A DNA stretch of 64,000 nucleotides from Colocasia esculenta (GCA_014218235.1 CM024758.1:96695698-96759697), one strand, 5' to 3'. Shown: positions 22,698-35,348, numbered from the stretch's first letter. Notes: generated by a model not told the origin, from the sequence alone. Made by a program: numbers and translations.

Positions 22698-23204
22698 ATG
22701 GCTGGACGTGGTAGGCGAAATGCTCAGTCTAGGAGGTATGAGCAGAACCGCAAGTTAAAGAATTTCGTGAAAGGACTCAAACCATCAGTGAGGACTAGGC
22801 TTTTAGAGCTTGATTCCCGTACTTTGGAAGAAGTCCTAGGCGTGGCGACCAAGCAAGAGAATAAAGTGGAATCATATCAAGGAGAAAATGAAGCTCAAAA
22901 GGAGGAAGCACCAAAACCATTCCAAAGGCAAGATAGGAAGATGAAGAAACTCATGGAAGGTCAACAATCAACTGTGGCATCAGGCAGTGAGAAGCCCGAA
23001 TGCATTCATTGTGGGAAGCGTCATGGCGGGAATGCATGTTGGCGAATGGAAGGAAGGTGTCTTAGATGTGGCAGCAAAGATCATCGGCTTAAGGAATGTC
23101 CGAACCTGAAGACGAAGTTCGTCTCAAGAGATGCTTCATCAGTAATCATAAAGGAGCAAGGATTAGTCGGAAATGATCTCGGCGACGTCATTACAGGTAC
23201 TTGA
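22698..23204 (+). CDS. Truncated Ty3/gypsy Gag with two zinc knuckles (intact frame)
   Basis: 168 codons from ATG 22698; an upstream in-frame TTG is unlikely as start. A TTTTGCAG sequence lies three bases before the ATG and could act as a splice acceptor. The protein starts MAGRGRRNAQSR, a typical gypsy Gag leader, then jumps directly to the end of the retrotrans_gag domain (FVKGLKPSVRTRLLELDSRT), so most of the capsid region is deleted. Two zinc knuckles follow: CIHCGKRHGGNAC (CX2CX3HX4C) and CLRCGSKDHRLKEC (CX2CX4HX4C). The nucleic-acid-binding half therefore survives, which could allow RNA binding but probably not particle assembly alone. Ends shortly before the polypurine tract; there is no room for pol. 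Confidence 0.85.
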   Translation: MAGRGRRNAQSRRYEQNRKLKNFVKGLKPSVRTRLLELDSRTLEEVLGVATKQENKVESYQGENEAQKEEAPKPFQRQDRKMKKLMEGQQSTVASGSEKPECIHCGKRHGGNACWRMEGRCLRCGSKDHRLKECPNLKTKFVSRDASSVIIKEQGLVGNDLGDVITGT

Positions 23205-23230
23205 TTCGATCTTCGAGGACGAAGATCTTT

Positions 23231-23245
23231 TTCAAGGGGGGAGAG
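23231..23245 (+). other. Polypurine tract, first internal region
   Basis: TTCAAGGGGGGAGAG immediately before LTR 2 (TGTGATACCCC). Primer for plus-strand DNA synthesis in LTR elements. The preceding codons resemble the EDEDLFQGGRV end of gypsy polyproteins, so the internal region looks like a full element with nearly everything between gag and the tail removed. Confidence 0.85.
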
Positions 23246-26200
23246 TGTGATACCCCGAAATTTTATTCATTTTATATTGTGCATGTATAATTATTTGTTG
23301 TGTGTATAGTGTGTGTATTCAATTGCGCGTATTATAATTTCTATATTCCTTATGAACTCATGCATGTATATATATATATATTTTACATGAGAAGAGGCAA
23401 TTAGCTACATTGAGGTATATTGTGAATACTAAAAATCTTAGACTCATAATACTTAAGTCATATTATGCATGATAATCGAATTTCTGATGTGCATGTTGTA
23501 GTTATCTACTTCATGCATAGTGTATATAATTATGTTGTAAATATATGAAGTATATATATATATACATATGTATGTTACTTTATGCATGTGCTATCTATCT
23601 ATTTAATCCTACGTACATCAATTCATCTATAGTATATGAATAATATATAGATAACATTGTCCATGTAATAGGTAATTTGCTGTGGACCATGTAAGTATAT
23701 GTGTGCTATTTTCATACAAGTATAAAACATACATAATTGTGCATGCATTATCTAGTTATCAATGTATGTAAATCTCATGCATATGGTGCGTGTTGTACAC
23801 ATAGTAAGAAATTATTATCATACACTTTGTAAATAATCATGAGTTTATTTCTGAGCATGCAATATATATAAACGTGTGTGAATTATCTAATTATTGAGGT
23901 GCCTATTGTATTTAATTATTTTAATGCACGTAGTTAGTGTTATGGATGTGCGTATGTATACATACATGTGTTATCCTTGTTTAAATAATATTTATCTACT
24001 TTAAGCGTGTTAAATTATTTAGGGTGTGTAAAGTACTTGGATGATAATATGCATACAATATTTAACTAATAATGGACACATTTTAATCATAAGTTCATGC
24101 GTAATGTATGTAATTATGCAATGTGTACGTATGTGTGCATATATGTATGTATTGATGCATATTGTTCTTAATTATGATTAGTGTAAGTTGTAATTAATTA
24201 AATATTACATAATGCAAGTATTTTATGTGGTAATGATATATGAAATTATTTTTGCATATACTAAATTATTTTAGTGCATTTATACATTAAATTTTAGGTC
24301 TGTCAGTGTTTCGGCTGCACAGTGCTGCTGGCGGCCAGGACCTGGACGCCAAGGCACTGTTGGCGGCCAGACCTGGACGCCAACCCCCAGTGGGCGGCCA
24401 CCCCCTGGACGCCAACCTCATTCTGGCGGCCAGACCTTGACGTCAACTGCCAGGTTGACTACAACCGATGTTGACGTTAATATCCTGCTGCGTAACGGTT
24501 CCAGAATTGTTAATGTCCGTGTTTTGGCTGGTTCCAGATTAGGAAACCCTTCCTAAACCTTGGGTAACCTACCCTAATGCGTACCCAACCCTTGAACCTA
24601 TAAAATACCCACTCTGGGACGAAGGAAAGGCTTTCAACATTTGGTGAAAACCCTAGCTCCGAGATGGTGAAAAGCTGAACTTTAGAAGGCCGGATCCATC
24701 AACTGGAGGTGTTCCCCGAAGAGCTACAACATCTGGAGGATAGCCTATACATAGAGGAAGAGATCCCAACTCCGAGGAGCCATCTACATCGACAGGAGAA
24801 GAAGATCTAAGGCGTTTCCGAGCACCTTTTTCGCAGGGCCGAAAAGGGCTTCACCGACGATTCTGATCTTTGTAGATTTTTTTAAGAGGCAAGTAAACCT
24901 AGATCTTGATCCTATACATGTCCCCTAAGTCCTAGGTATTTTTACGGATTTTTCCTCGCGTCCTGGAACCCCGAATTCACCGTTGTATGAAAAGTCGTAT
25001 GTATGTGCTGCTGGGAGCAAGTAGAAGGCAACATAGGTTGCAGTCAAGTTCTTCAGAAGAAGTTGACGGCAACATCCCTTGACGTCTACTTCTTCAGGAC
25101 CTGAAAGTGTGCTTTTTGATCTTCTTTTGCTGTTTAAATAATTTCTGGACATGGGTATACTCTGAAATTTTTATAGGTGATTGTATACTGTTAGTAGGTC
25201 ATGTCATAATGTTGCCTAAATTTTCTGTGAACCATGTAAATTATGAAAATTCAATAACTGTACTATGTGCACCATATAAGCATGTTTGAATATGGCATAA
25301 ATGGAATTACTGTAAGTTAGGATTGCATAAATTTTACATGATAGTATGAGTACTAATATCTGACTTCTAAACTGTTAGAACATAAACATGATCATATGTG
25401 CCATGTTTAATGATGTTTCGATAAATATGACTGAAATCTGTTTTAAATTGTAGAAATTATATTTACTGTTTGAAAAATCCAGAAAATTGAAGATGTGATA
25501 TGTTTACTGTTAGTAACCTGGGATAAAAATTTGGAACTAATCTGATGACAGTAATAGTAATTATTAGTTAAACTATGCGGATTATTCATATTTGATATGA
25601 TAAAAACTAATCTTATGTAATTCAGTAATTTGCTGCATGTTTAGAATTGTAATAGGAGTTGTTTACTTCTGAAAAACCATAGTATCATGATCAGGTCAAA
25701 TGAGATATAGGCAAATGGTAAATAAGGTATGAAGAGGGATTAAATAGTATATGAACAATACGTGACTAGTGTGTGAAAATGTGAATGAGTGAATGTGTAA
25801 TAATTGGGCCAAGAATGACACTGCTACCCTAGAGGCTTCGAGAGCTGTACATAGAAAAGTCCCTATGGAAGGCTCTACATTGTAAAAGTTTGTCCTAAAG
25901 GCATTAGGAAAAACCCGGAGGTGGACAAGTACCACTGGATAGGGTGGAGAGGGCTTCTCCCGGTCTGCGCAGTTACCAAGATTCACCACTTCATTGCCTA
26001 GGTGGTGGGTATGTGATATGAGTTGTGTTGATTTAGTGATATGAGTTATGTGTTATGAGATGTGATGAGTTATGAGTACGAGAGATTGTTGTGTCCTCTA
26101 ATAGTAGTTAGGACTATGTGTCATGGCATTTAAGTAATTGGAATATGAATAAAGTGTAAGATTATGCGAATGTGGCACATGATGAGTGCAAATGATATGA

Positions 26201-27486
26201 TATGTGATAATGAAACCAAGAGTAATGATGTGAAGAATATGTGAAAAGATATGTAGAGACAGTTAATGTTATTGAAGTGTGCTTGCATGTGAAAACCGTG
26301 TAGTAATGCATAATGTTCATGTTTTCATGCATTAATTACCTCATTTGCAATATCATGCTTATCATCATGTCATGTAGTTTATTGTTCTTCTTCATGTAAT
26401 AGTGTATGTGAATAAACATGAGTAACCATGTCATTTATGCAACATGAAAGATGAAAATGTAGAATTGTGAATTGGATAAGATACATATGAACAAATGTAA
26501 TCCATGTAATTGAATGTAATTCATGTCAAAACAGCAAGTAAAGTGTAGTTATGAGGTGATAAATGTATGTATATTAATTAGGTTTCATGCTAGATGTGAT
26601 GTTTGCTTAGTACAAAGTTTCATGCTTTAGTACTTATTGTTGCCAACCATTTGACCATGTTTTAACTTCTCAATTCATGTTATAAAATATGAAACCATGT
26701 GTATGAGATGTATGTACATTTAAAACAACAAGCAAAATTGAAATTAAATATGAAAGTGCATTGAAAAGTGAATAGTCCATCATATTGTTTGTTCATTCCT
26801 TTATGTCAATTCTATGTTCTAGTTGTAGAAATATGTCATGAAATGAATTAATGTGGAAATGAAGGAATCATGTTATGTGTTAAGTGTAGAGAATATGTAC
26901 AAGTGTATAGTAATAGTATCATGATTTAGAATAAACATATGATAGAATGAGGCATGTCTAGGTGATTAAAATGTGTTGATAGCTAAGAGTATGTTCCATG
27001 TGTTTGGGAGTTTAAATGATAGTATGTATTCATGAGTTTTAATAGCTTAATGTGAATGTGATATGTTTAAGATTAAGTCTTTGTTTTACTTGCTGAGTCT
27101 TTGGACTCACCCTTGCTTCGGCGTACAGGTTGACAGGTATCCCGTGCTAGGGTGAGAGACGCTATCTTGGAGGAGAGGCTTTTGAGGAGCAAGTAGTATG
27201 TATTTATTTTTTTTCCTTTATTGTTGAATAAAAATGTTATTTGGACAATGTAGCTCTTTCATTATGTATAATGTGGACATTGTCGTTCTATTTTTGCACT
27301 ATATAGACTGTGGAATATGGGATGGTGATGGACTAAGTTAAAATTGTTGAATTTATTCCGCTGAAATCATTTGCTATCTACGTACTTTTCAACCTATCGC
27401 TAGTGTTGGGTTTTATCCCACTGTAATGACGCTCTTTATACCGATGGGGATTGGTATAATCAACCGGTATGAGGAGGGTCGTTACA
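23246..27486 (+). repeat. Long LTR 2 of the gag-only element
   Basis: 4241 bp, TGTGATACCCC to GTCGTTACA, the best-preserved termini of the three. Central LTR shared by two internal regions. Contains the minisatellite (24329-24452) and TATA box (24599-24607). Between about 26020 and 27480 it shows a cluster of one-base losses in homopolymers compared with LTR 1 and LTR 3. Confidence 0.9.
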
Positions 27487-27491
27487 GAGAT

Positions 27492-27503
27492 TGGTATCAG
27501 AGC
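27492..27503 (+). other. Primer-binding site, second internal region
   Basis: TGGTATCAGAGC five bases after LTR 2, identical to the first internal region. Confidence 0.9.
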
Positions 27504-27672
27504 CCAAGGTTGAAATTGTACATGGATAGAGCATCATCACCACCATATTGCAAAGTGTTTATAGGGAATTGTCCATAAATCTAAAAAATTACTAATGACG
27601 AATGGAAATATAGTTAAGGAAGATAGTTGGATTAGTAACCTAGATTCTAACTAATTAACCATTTTGCAGATT

Positions 27673-28170
27673 ATGGCTGGACGTGGTAGGCGAAATGCTC
27701 AGTCTAGGAGGTATGAGTAGAACCGCAAGTTAAAGAATTTCGTGAAGGACTTAAACCATCAGTGAGGACTAGGCTTTTAGAGCTTGATTCCCGTACTTTG
27801 GAAAGTCCTAGGCGTGGCGACCAGCAAGAGAATAAAGTGGAATCATATCAGGAGAAAATGAAGCTCAAAGGAGGAAGCACCAAAACCATTCCAAAGCAAG
27901 ATAGGAATGAAGAAACTCATGGAAGATCACAATCAATTGTGGCATCAGGCAGTGAGAAGCCCGAATGCATTCATTGTGGAAACGTCATGGCTGGAATGCA
28001 TGTTGGCGAATGGAAGGAAGGTGTCTTAGATGTGGCAGCAAAGATCATCGCTTAAGGAATGTCCGAACCTGAAGATGAAGTTCCTCTCAAGAGATGCTTC
28101 ATCAGTAATCATAAAGGAGCAAGGATTAGTCGGAAATGAATCTCGGCACGTCATTCAGTTACTTGATTCG
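27673..28170 (+). pseudogene. Broken truncated Gag, second internal region
   Basis: Same gene as at 22698 but disrupted. The codon CAG after RRYE is TAG here, and several one-base deletions shift the frame in the Glu/Lys-rich part and in both zinc knuckles. The order of recognisable pieces (RTRLLELDSRTL, then EKPECIHCGN, then LKECPNLK in another frame) is unchanged. The many single-base losses may partly be sequence errors. Confidence 0.8.
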
Positions 28171-28207
28171 ATCTTCGAGGACGAAGATCTTTTCAAGGGG
28201 GGGAGAG

Positions 28208-31200
28208 TATGATACCCCGAAATTTTCATTCATTTTATATTGTGCATGTATGATTATTTGTTGTGTGTATAGTGTGTGTATTCAATTGCGCGTATTATAA
28301 TTTCTATATTCCTTATGAACTCATGCATATATATAATAATATTTTACATGAGAAGAGGCAATTAGCTACATTGAGGTATATTGTGAATACTAAAACTTAG
28401 ACTCATAATACTAAAGTCATATTATGCATGATAATCGAATTTCTGATGTGCATGTTGTAGTTATCTACTTCATGCATAGTGTATATAATTATGTTTGTGA
28501 ATATATGAAGTACATATATATATACATATGTTGTTACTTTATGCATGTGCTATCTATCTATTTAATCCTACGTACATCAATTCATCTATAGTATTTGAAT
28601 AATATATAGATACATTGTCCATGTAATAGGTAATTTACTGTGGACCATATGAGTATATGTGTGCTATTTTTCATACAAGTATAAAACATACTAATTGTGC
28701 ATACATTATCTAGTTATCAATGTATGTAAATCTCATGCATATGGTGCGTGTTGTACACATAGTAAGAATTATTATCATACACTTTGTAAATAATCATGAG
28801 TTTATTTCTGAGCACGCAATATATATAAACGTGGTGGAATTATCTAATTATTGAGGTGCTATTGTATTTATTATTTTAATGCACGTAGTTAGTGTTATGG
28901 ATGTGCGTATGTATACATACATGTTATCCTTGTTTAAATAATATTTATCTACTTTAAGCTGTTAAATTATTTAGGGTGTGTAAAGTACTTGGATGATATA
29001 TGCATACAATATTTAACTAATAATGGACACATTTTAATCATAAGTTCATGCGTAATGTATGTAATTATGCAATGTGTACGTATGTGTGCATATATGGATG
29101 TATTGATGCATATTGTTCTTAATTATGATTAGTGTAAGTTTTATTAATTAATATTACATAATGAAAGTATTTAATGTGGTAATGATATATGAAATTTATT
29201 TTGCATATACTAATTATTTTAGTGCTTTATACAATTAATTTTAGGTCTGACAGTGTTTCGGCTGCACCATTGCTGCTGATGGCCAGGACCTGGACGCCAA
29301 GGCACTGCTGGCGTCCGCCCTGGACGCCAACCCCCAGTGGGCCAGCCCCCTGGATGCCAACCTCATTCTGGCGGCCAGACCTTGACGTCACTTGCCAGGT
29401 TGACTACAACTGATGTTGACGTTATATCCTGCTGCGTAACGGTTCCAGAATTGTTAATGTCCGTGTTTTGGCTGGTTCCTGATTAGGAAACCCTTCCCAA
29501 CTTGGGTAACCTACCCTAATGTGGTACCCAACCCTTGAACCTATAAATACCCACTCTGGGACAAAGGAAGGCTTCAACATTTGGTGAAAACCCTAGCTCC
29601 GAGATGGTGAAAAGCTGAACTTTGGAAGCCGGATCCATCAACTGGAGGTGTTCCCCGAAGAGCTACAACATTGGGATAGTCCTATACATAGAGAAGAGAT
29701 CCCAACTCCGAGGAGCCATGCTACACTACATCGACAGGAGAAGAAGATCTAAAGCGTTTCCGAGCACCTTTTTCGCAGGGCCGAAAGGGCTTCACCGACG
29801 ATTCTAATCTTTTAGATTTTTTTAGAGGCAAGTAACCTTGATCTGATCCTATATACATGTCCCCTAAGTCCTAGGTATTTTTACGATTTTTCCTCGCATC
29901 CTAGAACCCGAATTCACCATTGTATGAAAAGTCGTATGTATGTGCTGCTGGGAGCAGTTGAAGGCAACATAGGTTGCAGTCAAGTTATTCGAAGAAGTTG
30001 ACGGCACATCCCTTGACGTCTACTTCTTCAGGACCTGAAAATGTGCTTTTTGATTTTTTTGTTTTTACTAACTTCTGGATATAGTAACTACTGATATTTT
30101 TTATTGGTGATCGTATACGTCATTAGGTCATGTCATAATTTGACGTAATTTTTCTGTGAACCGTATTAATTATGAAAATTCAATAACTGTACTATGTGTA
30201 CCATATAAGCAAGTTTGAATATGGCATAAATGGAATTACTGTAAGTTAGGATTGCATAAATTTTACATGATAGTATGAGTACTAATATCTGACTTCTAAA
30301 CTGTTAAACATAAACTGATCATATTGCCATGTTTAATGATGTTCGATAAATATGACTGAAATCTATTTTAAATTATAGAAATTATATTACTGTTCGAAAA
30401 ATGCAGAAATGGAAGATGTGATATGTTTACTGTTAGTAACCTGGGATAAAAATTTGGAACTAATCTGATGACAGTAATAGAATTATTAGTTAACTATGCG
30501 GATTATTCATATTTGATATGATAAAACTAATCTTAGTAATTCAGTAATTTGCTGCATTTTAAATTGTAATAGAGTTGTTACCTTATGAAAACCATAGTAT
30601 CATGATCAGTTCAAATGAGATATAGGCAAATGGTAAATAGGGTATGAAGAGGGATTAATATATACGACAATACGTGACTAGTGTGTGAAATGTGGATGAG
30701 TGAATGTGTAATAATTGGGCCAAGATGACACAGCTACCCTAGAGGCCTCGAGAGTTGTACATAGAAAAGTCCCTATGGAAGGCTCTACATTGTAAAAGTT
30801 TTTCCTAAAGGTATTAGGAATACCCGGAGGTGGACAAGTACCACTGGATAGTGTGGAGAGGGCTTCTCCGGTCTGCGCAGTTACCAAGATTCACCACTTC
30901 ATTGCCTAGGTGGTGGGTATGTGATATGAGTTGTGTTATGAGTTATGTGATATGAGTTATGTGTTATGAGATGTGATGAGTATGAGACGAGAGATTGGTT
31001 TGTGTCCTCTAATAGGTAGTTAGGACTATGTGTTATGGCATTTTAAGTAATTGGAATATGAATACCGTGTAGATTATATGCGAATGTGGCACATGATGAG
31101 TGCAAATGTATGATGTGATAAATGAAAACCAAAGAGTAAATGATGTGAAGAATATGTGAAAAGATATGTAAGAGACAATTAATGTTATTGAAATGTGCTT

Positions 31201-32384
31201 GCATGTGAAAACCGATGTAGTAATGCATAATGTTCATGTTTTCAAGCATTAATTACCTCATTTGCAATATCATGCTTATCATCATGTCATGTAGTTTATT
31301 GTTCTTCATGTAATAGTGTATGTGAATAAAACCTGAGTAACTGCATTTATGCACATGAAGATGAAAATGTGAATTGTGAATTGGATAAGTGCATATGAAC
31401 AAATGTAAATCCATGTAATTGAATGTAATTCATGTCAAAATAGCAAGTAAAGTGTAGTTATGAAGTGGATAAATGTTGTAATCTTAATTAGTTCCATGCT
31501 AGATGTGATGTTTGCTTAGTACAAAGTTTTATGCTTTAGTACTTATTGTTGCCAACCAATTTGACCATGTTTTAACTTCTCAATTCATGTTATAAAATAT
31601 GAAACCATGTGTATGAGATGTAGTACATTTAAACAACAAGCAAAATGTGAAATTAAATATAAAAGTGCATGTGAAAAGTGAATATTCATCATATTAGTTT
31701 GTTCATTCCTTTATGTCAAATTCTATTTCTAGTTGTAGAAATATGTCATGAAATGATTAATGTGGAAATGAAGGAATCATGTTATGTGTTAAGTGTAGAG
31801 AATATGTACAAGTGTATAGTAATAGTATCCATGATTTAGAATAAACATATGATAGAATGAGCATGTCTAGGTGATTAAAATGTGTTGATAGCTAAGAGTA
31901 TGTTGCATGTGTTTGGGAGTTTAAATGATAGTATGTATTCATGAGTGTTAATAGCTTAATGTGAATGTGATATGTTTAAGATTAAGTCTTTGTTTTACTT
32001 GCTGAGTCTTTGGACTCACCCTTGCTTCGCGTACAGGTTGACAGGTATCCCGTGCTAGGGGAGAGACGCTATCTTGGAGGAGAGGCTTTTGAGGAGCAAG
32101 TAGTAGTTTGTATTTTTCCTTTCATAGTTGAATAAAAAGTTTTTGGACAATGTAGCTCTTTCATCATGTAATAATGTGGACATGTCGTTCTATTTTTGCA
32201 CTATATAGACTGTGGAATATGGGATGGTGATGGACTAAGTTACATTGTTGAATTTATTCCGCTGAAATCATTTGCTATCTACGTACTTTTCAACCTATCG
32301 GCTAGTGTTGGTTTTATCCTGTAATGACGCTCTTTATACCGATGGGGATTGGATAAATCGTACCTGATGAGGAGGGTCGTTACA
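28208..32384 (+). repeat. Long LTR 3 of the gag-only element
   Basis: 4177 bp. The start is mutated to TATGATACCCC; the end is GTCGTTACA, followed by GTTGC. The first half is the most divergent of the three LTRs, with many small deletions (for example the TATA box has lost one A and the minisatellite is degraded). Not followed by a primer-binding site, so it is the terminal LTR. Confidence 0.9.
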
Positions 32385-32739
32385 GTTGCATGCCAAATGG
32401 TACTAGCTATGTTGGTTTTCCAATTCTCCTGGATCGTTGACCGATTTCTTGCAATGCAGATAATCAAGTTATTAAAATTCTAACACCTGAAAAGATTAGC
32501 ACTCACCTTGGCCCTTTGTTTGTGGACTCTAAACACCATGTAATCTGTGAGGCTCATTTCTCATGAAGATTTAAAATAAGTCCACATAAAATCCATAAAA
32601 TTCAAATGGTCCATATGCTTCACAAAACTCATTTTGTCACCTCAAAACATCATATTGTACATGGAACAACAGTACTTTCCTAACATTTTCATATGCAAGG
32701 GTGAAAGGAAATAAATTTTAAGGATGGGACTTGTGCACC
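32385..32739. repeat. Resumed palindrome-rich repeat sequence after the insertion
   Basis: Continues the repeat interrupted at 18260 and matches 57107-57460 of the right copy (TGCCAAATGGTACTAGCTA and onward). Contains TGACCGATTTCTTGC and a CACCTTGGCCCTTTG segment. No gene seen. Confidence 0.6.
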
Positions 32740-33013
32740 GAGTGTGGAGTACACTTAGAGAGTCCATTTTTAATTTCTAAAGTGGTCATTATTATAATTT
32801 TTACCTTTATTTTAAAAGATAGATAGTTTAGTAAGTAGACAGTGTTTTATTCTGACATTGAAGATTGTAATATTCGTTTATGATGAATAAAACAAGAGAT
32901 TTTGTTTATTAAATTATGAGCCCTACTTGCATTAGTTATTTCTATATTGCTTTTGAATACTTGATTATTGTGTCTCTTGGTTTATCCCTTTGTTAAAAAA
33001 TCGAGGTGTGACA
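32740..33013 (+). repeat. 3-prime remnant of the family B LTR, left
   Basis: AT-rich sequence ending TCGAGGTGTGACA at 33013, a typical 3-prime end of a plant gypsy LTR, followed by the degenerate internal region of family B. The start of this LTR is not recognisable and no primer-binding site is evident, so the left boundary is approximate. Confidence 0.55.
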
Positions 33014-35317
33014 CAAAAAGTCCCACAAAAAGTATAAGGACATACTAGCTTTCTGAGTTGTTACCTTTAACTGTATTGGTAATTGTCCTATGCAAGATAT
33101 TGCTTTGCATAGGCGTAAGCAAGTCGGAGAGTTGATGGAGCAGTAGGTAGATGCACCAGACTAGCCACCTACACCACAATAGGAGCCGACAATGACCCAA
33201 GCTCAGCAGGGTGACCAACAAGGGGTGTAGCAGGGTATTCTACCACCTCAGGGAGCACAACAGTAGGAGTGGTACGAACCACCACCACCACCTCCAGACA
33301 TGATGAGCAGATGGTTGAGCAGATGTGAAGACCCATGTTTCAGATCCCGTGACAATATACATATATGGTAGTAGTCGGACAGCAGCCAGCGGCTCACCAA
33401 GCACTACCAGTTTAATAGGCAGTACCACCAACAGTACCACAGGTGGTGCCACAAGGTGCTAGTTGCAGGAAGTGCCTAGGTACCAGGAGCTGGAGCCATA
33501 GCACTAGAGGATAGGACTGCACTACTATAGAAGTTTTTATGTCTTTGACGCTAGACCTTCTTCGGTGACAACGATCCGGACAGGGTTGAGAAGTAGGTCC
33601 ATGAGCTCAAGAGTACCTTCAAGACTATGGATTGTAGAGAGAGCAAGACTAGGTGAGACTTGCAGTGTATCAGTTGAAGGGGTGGCGAGTTTAGAGGCAA
33701 ACACGCTTCCATGGACAATGACTAGACCATATACTTGGGAGAAATTTTTGAGGTTTTCCATTATGAGTTCTTTCTTGACTATGCTCATCATGAGAAGAGG
33801 GACTAGTTCTACAAGCTGACATAGGGTGGCATGACATGAGACACGTTTCCCATGTTGCTAGCAGCGAGCAGGCCCATACGGAGCATTTTATAGACAGGCT
33901 ATAGGCTGAGTTAAGGTAAGGCATGTCTGCCCACCTGTGCAACACCCTAACGGTTGTCATACCTAGAGGTACTGCCTTAGAGAGGGAGTCTAGACATAGT
34001 CGTAGCAGGGAAGATCCCCTACATTTTCTATCCCATACCAGCACCTTTTAGTCAATCGGGGGTAGTGTGACATCTTCCTCTTCTACGGGCACGTACAGCT
34101 TTGGCCTGCACTCAAAGTTTAGGCAGATGTTCACTCGTGGGGGCAAGTGCAGCGACAGTAGCATAAACACCAACTAAAGGTGTGGAGCAGTCCATTCAGT
34201 AGGGAGCATAGTAGGGACAATAAGACATAGTCTGCTAGACTTATGGTCAGCCAGGACGCTTCAAGCTAGAGTGCCAATGGGGTGAGTTTAGCACTAGTAG
34301 CCAGCACAATCATAGTTTACGTCGTAAAACCACAGATACAACACCCTCCTCACCAATAGGTGCATTGTCATCAACAATAATAGGGATAGTACCCACCGCA
34401 ACAACACTGTCACAGCACTAGGAGTACCATTTGTCGCCACACTAGTAGCTACAATAGTGAGACAGTGCGAACCTGAGCATGTGATGACCCTCACAGGGAT
34501 GAGGTTGAGGCTTTGAACCTAGTTGTAGGTACATTGCCTCTCCTTGATAGAGATACTTGTGTTTTGATAGATTTTGGTGCCTTACATTGTTTTATCTCCA
34601 AAGACTTTTATAGGTCACTTGTTGATTCTGCACCTGAGAGGCCTTATCCCATGTTAATTGAGCTTCCGTCAGGTGATACATGCGTTACCTTGGTTACTTA
34701 GAGGGTGTCACTGTTGAAGTTATGGGCAACTATTTGCCTGTCAGACTGTTTGCTTTGTAGATCTATGATTTTGATGTCATCCCTTACATGGATTGTCTAG
34801 AGGCTCAATCTACTATAATGGATTGTCAATGGAACACGGTGCATTTTGAGATACTCTGAGCACTTGTTCTTTGCTTTCATGGTACTCAGTCTACCAGTTG
34901 AACCTTTGTTTCCTTCTACAAAGCTCAACACCTGATTTGAGATGACTATGTAGTATATCTTGTCTCTATTTGTTTCTCAACGTTTGGCAAGTTATTTGTT
35001 TTGAATGTGCCCGTTGCCTGTGAGTTTCCAAATGTTTTTCCTAAAGATCTACCAGATTTAGCCGCCGAGCAGGAGGTAGATTTCTCTATTGATTTTTTTT
35101 TTAAGACGATGCCTCCGTTAAGGCACCGTACTAGATGTCTTTGATAGAATTGCAGGAATTGAAGCGTTAGTTAGAGGAGTTGCTTGAAAAGGGTTTTATC
35201 TGTCTGAGTCATTCGTCGTTGGGTGCACCAATATTATTTATGATGAAGAAGGAAGGTATTATGAGGTTGTTTATTGATTACAATCTACTAAATTAAGTGA
35301 CAATGAAGAACAAGTAT
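33014..35317 (+). pseudogene. Degenerate Ty3/gypsy gag-pol, family B, left copy
   Basis: Plus strand. From ATG 33135 a Gln/Pro-rich gag leader (QAQQGDQQG, EPPPPPPDMMS) is read in frame with five TAG stops in the first 45 codons. The capsid part follows near 33540-33830 (VYQLKG, TRPYTWEKFL) with frameshifts. A protease motif VLIDFGALHCFIS lies in the frame 34513-34701, with Phe where Ser/Thr is usual. The RT start ELLEKGFICLSHSS and a degraded IDY motif come at about 35150-35290, ending at KNKY, where the family D LTR is inserted after AGTAT (35313-35317). Completely inactive. Confidence 0.8.
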
Positions 35318-35348
35318 TGTCATGCCTCGACGAAGAATATTATGTCGG
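35318..35348 (-). repeat. First 31 bp of a family D LTR, left copy, cut by the gap
   Basis: TGTCATGCCTCGACG onward, matching the start of the solo LTR at 60029, preceded by the same AGTAT. The assembly gap begins 31 bp into it. Confidence 0.8.

Larger units (their letters stand above)
18261..32384 (+). mobile_element. Triple-LTR, gag-only non-autonomous gypsy-type element (LARD/TR-GAG-like)
   Basis: Structure LTR-internal-LTR-internal-LTR in plus orientation: LTRs at 18261-22512, 23246-27486 and 28208-32384 (4252, 4241 and 4177 bp), internal regions of 733 and 721 bp. Each LTR begins (TG)TGATACCCCGAAA and ends GGTCGTTACA; each internal region starts with a TGGTATCAGAGC primer-binding site and ends with a GGGGGGAGAG polypurine tract. 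The only coding content is a truncated gag with two zinc knuckles; no protease, RT or integrase. The right copy of the locus has an empty site at about 57085-57112. The 3-prime flank begins GTTGC, but the matching left flank is deleted, so the 5-bp target duplication cannot be confirmed. Confidence 0.9.

Noticed and set aside
33540..33820. Overlapping 84-codon frames on both strands in family B gag
   Set aside because: Fragments of the degenerate gag and its antisense shadow, not separate genes.
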